From Pseudomonadota bacterium (GTDB lineage: Bacteria; Pseudomonadota; Alphaproteobacteria; Sphingomonadales; Sphingomonadaceae), in assembly GCA_023417515.1 (NCBI GenBank), contig JAEZFL010000144.1:1-24526 (forward strand): DNA of 24,526 nt, written 5' to 3'. A model generated the notes under the pieces. The model did no database searches, was not told the DNA's origin, and saw only the letters and a program-made list of their open reading frames with translations. Below, in pieces: positions 8,561 to 14,751 of the stretch (its first letter is position 1; every line of letters begins with the position of its first letter). Both the position numbers and the translations under genes were made by a program.

Positions 8561-8580
8561 TGCAAGTGATTATCAATAAC
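8561..8580 (-). promoter_or_regulatory. Candidate Fur box / promoter region of the iron permease gene
   Basis: The AT-rich segment TGCAAGTGATTATCAATAAC stands out in a GC-rich background. It resembles the Fur consensus halves (TGATAAT...), and its minus strand contains TTGATA, a near-consensus -35 element. A -10 hexamer 17 bases further on is weak (TAGGCA). It lies 39 bases before the permease start, the natural place for an iron-responsive operator. Identified by eye only. Confidence 0.42.
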
Positions 8581-8589
8581 GGTAGTGCG

Positions 8590-9795
8590 TCAACCCTGCG
8601 CCGCCTGAGCCGTGAGCAGAACGTCGCGCCGGCGTTGCGGGAAGGGGCTCGCCGCGCTCTCGTCCTGCTCCTCGTCGGCGACAACGCATTGGCAGCGCTC
8701 ACCCGACTTGGCGCGATAGAGCGCCTCGTCGGCCTCGGCGATCAGCTCGTCGAGGTCGGAGGCGCTGTCGCGCTGCAGAGCCGCGCCGACGCTCGCGCCG
8801 ATCAGCACGCCCTGCGAGCCGATGACGTAGGGCAGGCCGGCGACTGCGGCGATCATCGCCTCGCCGCGGACCCGGGCGTGGATTGTGCTGGTCATCGGCG
8901 CGACGAGCAGGAACTCGTCGCCGCCGATGCGCGCGACAATGTCGCCCGGCTGCTTCGAGTCGCGCAGGCGGGCGGCGACCATGGCAAGGAGGTTGTCGCC
9001 GGCCGCGTGGCCCATCGTGTCATTGACCCGCTTGAAGCCGTCCAGGTCGAGGAACAGGCAGCCGAGCCGGACGTCGGGCGGGACCGCCGCGATCGCGTCG
9101 GTGAGGCCGGTGCGGTTCATGAGGCCGGTGAGCGCGTCGTGGCGTGCGCGATGCCCATTTTCATGCTCGGCGCACAGAGCGGCGACCATGGTGCTGTTCA
9201 TCCACCAGGCGGCGCGGGTCATGATCGTCACATAGAGCGGCATCTGGATAGCGGCGATGAGCAGGATGGGCTCGCCCGAAAAGCCGCAGGCCAGCGCGCC
9301 CGGCAAGGTGGCGACGACCAGCATTGCGCAGGCCAGGCGCGGCGCTCCGAAGAAGCGGAAAGCCAGCCCGCCGAGCATGGCCGCCGACGACATGCCGGCG
9401 ATCGTCGTGGCGATCCAGTCGCCGCTGGCCACGACCACGAACGTTCCGAAGCCGATGCCCGCGCCCCACAGCAGCGACAGGAGGACATAGAGATCGACCG
9501 GTGCTTGAGTGCCCGTTCGGACGGCGCGGCGGCAGGCGAGCAGGACATGGAAGCGCACCGCCGCGAGCAGGATCTCGAAGCCGGCCCAGACGTACAGCAG
9601 GGGGGAGTCGATCCGCGCGGCGAGCGCTGCGGCGACGATGATCGTGTTGAAGACCGCGCCGACATAGATGGTGAGGGAGCCGTAGACGTTGACCAGGAGG
9701 CGGGCGCGGACCGGCGCCGGAACGTCCTTGCCAATATCGAGAAGCCAGCGGGTGGCGCGCCATCGCGCCGATCCGCCGTAACCTGCTCCGTCCAC
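8590..9795 (-). CDS. Membrane-bound diguanylate cyclase (GGDEF domain)
   Basis: The enzyme makes the second messenger c-di-GMP from two GTP. The first ~205 residues contain about six hydrophobic segments forming a membrane sensor region without a named domain that I recognise. The GGDEF domain runs from HDALTGLMNR (219-228) through FLDLDGFKRVNDTMGH to the intact active site GGDEF at 291-295. The RxxD inhibitory site expected five residues before it reads QPGD (282-285), so product inhibition is probably lost or changed. The start is GTG 9795; AAGGA lies about 11 bases upstream, which is rather far, so a slightly later start is possible. It reads toward the permease gene with a 67-base gap. 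Confidence 0.88.
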   Translation of the reverse strand: MDGAGYGGSARWRATRWLLDIGKDVPAPVRARLLVNVYGSLTIYVGAVFNTIIVAAALAARIDSPLLYVWAGFEILLAAVRFHVLLACRRAVRTGTQAPVDLYVLLSLLWGAGIGFGTFVVVASGDWIATTIAGMSSAAMLGGLAFRFFGAPRLACAMLVVATLPGALACGFSGEPILLIAAIQMPLYVTIMTRAAWWMNSTMVAALCAEHENGHRARHDALTGLMNRTGLTDAIAAVPPDVRLGCLFLDLDGFKRVNDTMGHAAGDNLLAMVAARLRDSKQPGDIVARIGGDEFLLVAPMTSTIHARVRGEAMIAAVAGLPYVIGSQGVLIGASVGAALQRDSASDLDELIAEADEALYRAKSGERCQCVVADEEQDESAASPFPQRRRDVLLTAQAAQG

Positions 9796-9950
9796 TTCCG
9801 CGACGTTCCTTCTGCGACGCGGACGCCCCTCCCGCGATGGGATTGGGCTAACGAAAGGTAATTAAGGGACCGCGAGAAGCCACGGTTAAGATCGGCTCAA
9901 CCACGCCGTCATTGGCGATCGGCAGCGATCTCTCTTCCGCGGCAAGCGCC

Positions 9951-10622
9951 CTAGTGCGGGTAGCGCAGGCGGCCGAGGAAACGGCTCAGCGACGGCCGGC
10001 GGGCGGCGCGGGCGGTGAATTGCGCCTTGGCTTTCTCGAACTTCATCACGTCGCCGATGCGGCGCGCGAGGAAGGCTCGGGTGGCGGCCATGTCCTCGCT
10101 CTCGTCGTCGAGGAAGACAAAAGTGGTCGAGCCGTAGACGCCGATCAGGATCACGCGCTTGGTATAGTGGTTATAGTCGGTCGCGGTGTCGCCGGCGGTT
10201 CGCCAGATGCGGTCGGCGCTGCGCCAGGCAAGACGGCCGGCGGCAACCGCATTCTGCGGCATGGCCAGCGTCGCGAGCGCTCGGCGAAGCGCCTCGCGAT
10301 AAGGGCGCAGAAGCTCGAAACGGAACAGGATCAGCTCGCCGATTCGGTCGCGGACCTTCATCGCCGCGATCCGCTCCGGCGGGAAAGCGAGCAGCATCGA
10401 GCGGTCGACCCAGTCGAACCAGGCGTCGATCATCTCGACCGCGCCGCCGGGGAAGGCGATGCGCGCGCGCTCGGCCGGAACGCCGAGCTCGGCGGCGGCC
10501 ATGGCGAGCGCCTGCTCCGACCAGCCGTCGAAGGCGCTATGGCCGCCGAGCAAAGGCGCAAGCGCCTCCTTCAGCTCATCGAGGGTCATGTCGGCGGGCG
10601 GGATCGCGGCGGACTGGTCCAT
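9951..10622 (-). CDS. COQ9 family ubiquinone biosynthesis protein
   Basis: COQ9 is a lipid-binding partner of the COQ7 hydroxylase in ubiquinone synthesis in eukaryotes, and alphaproteobacteria carry orthologues. The 223-residue product shows the expected order: an N-terminal TetR-like helical region (DGWSEQALAMAAAELGV), then VRDRIGELILFRFELLRPYREALRRALA. The diagnostic segment TDYNHYTKRVILIGVYGSTT lies around residues 147-166, and the protein ends in a basic tail. The start is ATG 10622 with GAGG just upstream, six bases after the stop of the EamA transporter gene, so the two share a transcript. Confidence 0.88.
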   Translation of the reverse strand: MDQSAAIPPADMTLDELKEALAPLLGGHSAFDGWSEQALAMAAAELGVPAERARIAFPGGAVEMIDAWFDWVDRSMLLAFPPERIAAMKVRDRIGELILFRFELLRPYREALRRALATLAMPQNAVAAGRLAWRSADRIWRTAGDTATDYNHYTKRVILIGVYGSTTFVFLDDESEDMAATRAFLARRIGDVMKFEKAKAQFTARAARRPSLSRFLGRLRYPH

Positions 10623-10628
10623 AAGGCC

Positions 10629-11522
10629 TCAATGATCCTCGGGCGGATTGGTGGCAAGGCCGCGCTGCGGCAGCCGGATGAGAACGAGGCCGACGCAGAT
10701 CAGCAAGGCCCCGGCCATGTCGACCGGCCCGAGACGCTCGCCATAGATGCCCCAGCCGATCGCGGCGGCGGCGATCGGCTGGGTGAGCAGGCCGAGGCCG
10801 GTGACGACGGGGCTGAGATGGCCCATGGCGAAGACGAGCAACGACTGGCCGATCAGCTGGCTGCCGATCGACAGCAGGATGAGCGGGCCCCAGTCGCTGG
10901 GAATGACCTGCTCGCCGAGCAGAATCGCGAAGAGCAGGATCGGCAGCGTGCCCGCCGCAGTCGCGATCGCCAGGGTGGGAAAGGGCGCGAGGCTGCGCCG
11001 CGCCCGGTCCACCGCGATCAGGTAGAAGGTATAGAACAGGCCGGCGAGCAGGCAGAACAGGTCGCCGACGAGATTGTCGGGCGACAGCTCGTAGCTGCTG
11101 CCGAGCAGCAGAAAGGTGCCGAGGATCGCGAGCAGCACCGCGCCGCCCTGGACGCTGTCGGGCAGCCGGCGGAGCAGGATGAAGCCGTAGATCGCGAACA
11201 GGAAGCTGGCGAAATTGCCGAACAGGGTGGCGTTGGCGAGCTTGGTCTGGAGGATCCCGACATGCCACACGGCGAGGTCGGCGGCGAAGAACAGGCCGCC
11301 GACGACGACCGCTCCGATCAGGCTCCACGCCGGGAGCGGCTTGCCCTTCTGCTGCCAGGCGGCGAGCATCGCGAGCAGTGGCAGAGCGAGGGCAAGGCGC
11401 CAGAATCCGGCGGCGACGGGACCGACGTCGGTCTCTCTCACCATCCACGGACCCGCCGCCAGGAACAGGTTGGCGACGATCAGGGCCGGGAAGGCCAGGC
11501 GGGGCGCGAGCGGCTTCGACAC
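10629..11522 (-). CDS. EamA/DMT superfamily transporter
   Basis: A membrane protein of 297 residues with about ten hydrophobic segments in two EamA repeats, the usual plan of drug/metabolite transporters (YdcZ/RhaT-like exporters). The first repeat includes GPWMVRETDVGPVAAGFWRL, and the second ends TQPIAAAAIGWGIYGERLGP, a typical EamA motif. The substrate cannot be told from sequence. GTG 11522 is preferred because AAAGG lies nine bases upstream; GTG 11540 would add six residues with no ribosome binding site. It is divergent from the SOUL gene (about 100 bases apart) and is followed after six bases by coq9. Confidence 0.85.
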   Translation of the reverse strand: MSKPLAPRLAFPALIVANLFLAAGPWMVRETDVGPVAAGFWRLALALPLLAMLAAWQQKGKPLPAWSLIGAVVVGGLFFAADLAVWHVGILQTKLANATLFGNFASFLFAIYGFILLRRLPDSVQGGAVLLAILGTFLLLGSSYELSPDNLVGDLFCLLAGLFYTFYLIAVDRARRSLAPFPTLAIATAAGTLPILLFAILLGEQVIPSDWGPLILLSIGSQLIGQSLLVFAMGHLSPVVTGLGLLTQPIAAAAIGWGIYGERLGPVDMAGALLICVGLVLIRLPQRGLATNPPEDH

Positions 11523-11625
11523 TGGCGGGCGCCTTTGCACAGGGCGGGGGTGAACGCCATATCGACTATCGCACGGCCGCGCCTTAATCGCCGCCGGGAG
11601 CGATCAGGCGAGGGAGCGACGAGGC

Positions 11626-12252
11626 ATGGCCGAGGCGAAAGCGGGCAAGCGCGGCGGCGGAGGGCGGCGATCCCTGGCCTACGGAGCGGCGGGCGCGGGC
11701 GTCCTCGCGCTTCTCGGCGCCGGCTGGTTCCTCTATCGCGAGCGCTCGGTCGAGAAGCCCAATTACCGGGTGGTCGAGGAGGATGGCGAGTTCGAGCTTC
11801 GCGAATATCCCGAGCTGCTGGTCGCCGAGACGGTGGTTCAGGGCGAGCGCGACCACGGTCTGGACCAGGGTTTCGCGAGGCTCACCGACTATATCTTCGC
11901 GCGCCACCGCGACGGCGAGACAGTGGCGATGACCGCGCCGGTCCTGTCGTCGCCGGCGCCGGACGGCGGCTGGCTGACCCGCTTCGTCATGCCGGCTTAT
12001 TATAGGCGCGACGAGCTGCCGGAGCCCGATCCGGACATTTCCATCGCGACGATTCCGCCGCGGCGCGTGGCGGCCCTGCGCTTCCATGGCGGGCCGGACA
12101 GCGCCGCACTCGCAGCGCGCGAGGGGCAGCTTGAAAGCTGGGTCGGCGCCAAGAAGCTCAAGGCGACGGGCCCCGCCGAGCGCGCTTTCTACAACTCGCC
12201 GCGCATTCCCGCGTCGCTGCGCCGCGCCGAAGTTCTGATCCCCGTCGAATAG
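11626..12252 (+). CDS. SOUL family heme-binding protein with N-terminal membrane anchor
   Basis: The 208-residue product has a single membrane segment near residues 17-36 (AYGAAGAGVLALLGAGWFLY) followed by a SOUL domain. Recognisable family elements are the opening YRVVEEDGEFELREYPELLVAET, then DYIFARHRDGETVAMTAPVL, FVMPAYY, and the closing FYNSPRIPASLRRAEVLIPV. Eukaryotic SOUL/p22HBP proteins bind heme or tetrapyrroles; the bacterial role is not established. The soluble domain probably lies in the periplasm (inference from the basic N terminus). ATG 11626 follows AGGGAG and GAGG purine stretches. The gene ends three bases before the convergent ribH stop. Confidence 0.87.
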   Translation: MAEAKAGKRGGGGRRSLAYGAAGAGVLALLGAGWFLYRERSVEKPNYRVVEEDGEFELREYPELLVAETVVQGERDHGLDQGFARLTDYIFARHRDGETVAMTAPVLSSPAPDGGWLTRFVMPAYYRRDELPEPDPDISIATIPPRRVAALRFHGGPDSAALAAREGQLESWVGAKKLKATGPAERAFYNSPRIPASLRRAEVLIPVE

Positions 12253-12255
12253 GCG

Positions 12256-12678
12256 CTAGCTGCGGAACCTCTCGCGCAAGTCGAGGAGCGCGAGCGCCGC
12301 CTTGGCCGCCTCGCCGCCTTTATCCTTCTGGCGGAGGTCGGCGCGGACCAGCGCCTGCGCTTCGTCCTCCACCGTGAGGATGCCGTTGCCGATGGCGAGC
12401 CCGTCGAGCGTCAGCGCCATGATTCCGCGCGCACTCTCCCCCGACACGATCTCGAAATGATAGGTCTCGCCGCGGATCACCACGCCGATGGCGACGAAGC
12501 CGTCATAGCGGCCGGTCTCGGCGGCAAGCGCGATGGCGGCGGGGATTTCCAGCGCGCCGGGCACCGTCACCAGCTCGACCTGGTGGCCCGCCGACTCGAT
12601 CGCGGCGGTGGCGCCGGCGACGAGCATGTCATTGAGGTGGGCGTAGAAGCGCGCCTCGACAATCAGGAACCTGGCCAT
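12256..12678 (-). CDS. ribH: 6,7-dimethyl-8-ribityllumazine synthase
   Basis: RibH condenses 5-amino-6-ribitylamino-uracil with 3,4-dihydroxy-2-butanone 4-phosphate, the penultimate step to riboflavin. The product is 140 residues, slightly short for the family. Substrate and phosphate-binding elements are present: GALEIP at 41-46, GVVIRGETYHFE at 65-76 with catalytic His74, and NGILTVEDEAQA at 98-109. R-x4-KDKGGEAAKAAL follows near the C terminus. A longer frame exists upstream, but ATG 12678 matches the family N terminus. It lies one base downstream of the ribB stop (TGACATG), so the two are translationally coupled. Confidence 0.95.
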   Translation of the reverse strand: MARFLIVEARFYAHLNDMLVAGATAAIESAGHQVELVTVPGALEIPAAIALAAETGRYDGFVAIGVVIRGETYHFEIVSGESARGIMALTLDGLAIGNGILTVEDEAQALVRADLRQKDKGGEAAKAALALLDLRERFRS

Positions 12679-12679
12679 G

Positions 12680-13969
12680 TCAGCGCGCCGCCAGCGGGAT
12701 CGGCCGCTCCTCGACGATCGACAGTCCGTAGCCGGCAAGCGCCACCGGCGTATGGTGGGTGTTCGACAGCAGGATCATGTCCTGGACTCCAAGCGCGGCG
12801 AGGATCTGGGCACCGACGCCATAGTCGCGAAGCGCCTCGCCGTCGGGCGGCGCCGGCTCGCCGGAGCGGACCTTGAGCGCGCGCGACAAGGCGCCGGGCA
12901 TGTTGCGGTTGATGACGACGATGACCCCGGTGCCGGCCTCGCCGATCTGCTGCATCGCGCCTTCGAGGAGTCGGCCGCGGTCCGACGCCTCGCCGAAGCC
13001 GTCGGAGAGGAGGTCGAGCGCGTGCATTCGCACCAGCACCGGCTGGGTCGGGTCGATCGCGCCCTTGACCAGGGCGACATGCTCCTGCCCGCCGGCCTTG
13101 TTGACGAAGGTGCGCGCCGTCCAGGTGCCGCCCCAGCGGCTCTCGAACCGCGCCTGAGCCGTCTCCTCGAGCAGGCGGTCCTTGCGCAGGCGATAGGCGA
13201 TGAGGTCGCGGATCGTGCCGATCTTGAAGCCGTGGAGCTTGGCGAAGGGGATGAGGTCGTCGAGGCGGGCCATGGTCCCGTCTTCCTTGAGGATTTCGCA
13301 GATCACGCCGGAGGGATTGAGCCCGGCGAGGCGCGAGACGTCGACCGCGGCCTCGGTGTGGCCTGCGCGGACGAGGACACCGCCGTCGCGCGCCATCAAC
13401 GGGAAGACGTGGCCGGGAGTGACGATGTCGTCGCGGCCCTTGCCGGCGTCGATCGCGACCGAGATGGTGCGGGCACGGTCGGCGGCGGAGATCCCGGTTG
13501 TGACCCCTTCGCGCGCCTCGATCGAGGTGGTGAAGGCGGTTTCGTGGCGGGTGCCGTTGTTGCGGCTCATCGGCTCGAGGCCGAGCTGGCCGACCCGCTC
13601 CCTGGTGAGCGTCAGGCAGATGAGGCCGCGGCCGTGGCGGGCCATGAAGTTGATCGCCTCCGGGGTCGCCATCTGCGCGGGGATGACGAGGTCGCCCTCA
13701 TTCTCGCGGTCCTCGTCGTCGACGAGGATGAACATGCGGCCGTTGCGCGCCTCGTCGATGATCTGCTCGGGCGACGCCATGACGTCACCCGGCCCCGAGG
13801 CGAGAAAGCGTTCGAGCTTCATCAGCGTGTCGGCGGTCGGGTTCCAGTCGCTCTCGCCGAGCCGGCGGAGCGAGTTGGGATGAAGGCCGGCGGCGCGGGC
13901 GAGGCCGGAACGGCTCATTTCCCCGGCGGCGACGAGATCGTGGAGACGATCGATCAGGATGGTGCTCAT
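12680..13969 (-). CDS. ribB: HTH - 3,4-dihydroxy-2-butanone-4-phosphate synthase - degenerate RibA fusion
   Basis: The central domain, residues about 65-260, is RibB, which turns ribulose 5-phosphate into the C4 unit for riboflavin. It keeps DDEDRENEGD (84-93), RAGHTEAAVD (201-210) and ICEIL (223-227). Residues 275-429 resemble GTP cyclohydrolase II (RYGIGAQIL-like DYGVGAQIL near 382), but the zinc cysteines are missing: the HSECLTGD...CDC region reads HALDLLSDGFGEASD at 316-330. It is therefore probably not active as RibA. Unusually, residues 5-58 form a Cro/XRE-like helix-turn-helix (MSRSGLARAAGLHPNSLRRL, then a Trp and a helix ending LERFL). ATG 13969 is used; the frame continues upstream to a GTG at 14011 with no support. 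Confidence 0.92.
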   Translation of the reverse strand: MSTILIDRLHDLVAAGEMSRSGLARAAGLHPNSLRRLGESDWNPTADTLMKLERFLASGPGDVMASPEQIIDEARNGRMFILVDDEDRENEGDLVIPAQMATPEAINFMARHGRGLICLTLTRERVGQLGLEPMSRNNGTRHETAFTTSIEAREGVTTGISAADRARTISVAIDAGKGRDDIVTPGHVFPLMARDGGVLVRAGHTEAAVDVSRLAGLNPSGVICEILKEDGTMARLDDLIPFAKLHGFKIGTIRDLIAYRLRKDRLLEETAQARFESRWGGTWTARTFVNKAGGQEHVALVKGAIDPTQPVLVRMHALDLLSDGFGEASDRGRLLEGAMQQIGEAGTGVIVVINRNMPGALSRALKVRSGEPAPPDGEALRDYGVGAQILAALGVQDMILLSNTHHTPVALAGYGLSIVEERPIPLAAR

Positions 13970-13978
13970 GAGCCGCCA

Positions 13979-14006
13979 ATTATCACACTGTAATGTGATT
14001 CGCCAA
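13979..14006 (-). promoter_or_regulatory. Predicted sigma70-like promoter of ribB-ribH
   Basis: On the minus strand TTGGCG (-35, 14006-14001) and GATAAT (-10, 13984-13979) are separated by 16 bases; they match the consensus at 4/6 and 5/6. Transcription would begin only about three bases before the ribB ATG, giving a nearly leaderless message, which fits the lack of a good ribosome binding site there. Confidence 0.55.
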
Positions 14007-14022
14007 GGCACAAATCACATTA
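13982..14022. promoter_or_regulatory. Operator-like cluster of three TGTGAT half-sites over the ribB promoter
   Basis: TAATGTGATT (13991-14000) and AATCACATTA (14013-14022) form a perfect 10-bp inverted repeat with a 12-base spacer. A third half-site, ATCACA (13982-13987), makes a 6-6-6 palindrome with TGTGAT at 13994-13999. The half-sites straddle the -35 and overlap the -10. In a GC-rich genome this AT-rich symmetry strongly suggests a repressor site; the binding protein is unknown. Confidence 0.6.
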
Positions 14023-14043
14023 GAACGTGCATCCGGGTGTTGC

Positions 14044-14649
14044 TCAGGTCTTGCGGCTCGCCAGCATCCGCTCGAGATAGCGGGCGATCAGGTCGATCTC
14101 GATGTTGACCTCGCGGCCGGGGCGCAGGTCGCCGAGGGTGCTGTGCTTGGCGGTATGGGGGATGACGTTGAGGCCGAAGCGGACGCCGTCGGCGAGCGGA
14201 TCGACCGAGTTGACCGTGAGCGATACGCCGTCGATGCAGACGGAGCCCTTGGTGGCGATATAGGGCGCGATTTCCGGTCCGGCGGCGATGGTGACGGCGA
14301 GGGAGTCGCCGACCTGGTCCGCAGAAACCACCGCGCCGATGCCGTCGACATGGCCGGTGACGATATGACCGCCGAGCTCGTCGCCGATCCTGAGAGCGCG
14401 CTCGAGGTTGAGGCGGGCGCCCTCCTCCCACAGGCCGGGCGCGGTGCGGGCGCGGGTCTCGGCGGAAACGTCGACGGCGAACCAGTCGGAGCCCTTGTCG
14501 ACGACGGTGAGGCAGACGCCCGAGCAGGCGAGGGAGGCGCCGAGCGCGACGTCGCTCATGTCGTAGCCGCATTTGATGCGCAGGCGCAGGTCGCCGCGCT
14601 CCTCATGGGCCAGAACTTGCCCGACATCGGTGACGATTCCTGTGAACAT
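14044..14649 (-). CDS. ribE: Riboflavin synthase, alpha subunit type
   Basis: This enzyme dismutates two 6,7-dimethyl-8-ribityllumazine molecules into riboflavin and the pyrimidine that RibH reuses. The 201-residue product shows the duplicated lumazine-binding fold. Barrel 1 starts with MFTGIV and contains GVCLTVV. Barrel 2 starts near GHIVTGHVDGIG and contains GVSLTVNSVD. NVIPHTAKHSTLG and the C-terminal oligomerisation helix LIARYLERML follow. ATG 14649 matches the near-invariant family start. It is separated from ribD upstream by a 90-base palindromic element and from ribB downstream by 74 bases holding a promoter. Confidence 0.96.
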   Translation of the reverse strand: MFTGIVTDVGQVLAHEERGDLRLRIKCGYDMSDVALGASLACSGVCLTVVDKGSDWFAVDVSAETRARTAPGLWEEGARLNLERALRIGDELGGHIVTGHVDGIGAVVSADQVGDSLAVTIAAGPEIAPYIATKGSVCIDGVSLTVNSVDPLADGVRFGLNVIPHTAKHSTLGDLRPGREVNIEIDLIARYLERMLASRKT

Positions 14650-14659
14650 ACCGCTCCAA

Positions 14660-14749
14660 CCGTCATTCCAGCGAAAGCTGGAATCTCCTTGTCTCGTCAG
14701 CGAGCCCGGCGCCAGGGCAGTGGGATTCCAGCTTTCGCTGGAATGACGG
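14660..14749. repeat. Large inverted repeat between ribD and ribE
   Basis: Two 26-base arms, 14660-14685 and 14724-14749, are perfect reverse complements around a 38-base spacer. Each arm also folds on itself (ATTCCAGC-GAAA-GCTGGAAT). The CGTCATTCCAGC...GCTGGAATGACGG form is a dispersed intergenic repeat seen widely in alphaproteobacteria (from general knowledge). It sits inside what otherwise looks like an operon. Confidence 0.85.
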
Positions 14750-14751
14750 GA

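Noticed and set aside
9912..12005. Long plus-strand open frame across coq9, the EamA gene and part of the SOUL gene
   Set aside because: The opposite strand encodes two recognisable proteins and the same-strand SOUL gene lies in another frame; the translation is repetitive Arg/Glu/Gly without family features.
13970..14011. Extension of RibB to a GTG at 14011
   Set aside because: The added residues are coded by the promoter/operator region and lack a ribosome binding site; ATG 13969 fits the predicted promoter.
14660..14749. Inverted repeat considered as a CRISPR unit or an insertion sequence end
   Set aside because: There is one pair of inverted arms, no regular direct repeats and no transposase gene; it fits a dispersed intergenic palindrome.
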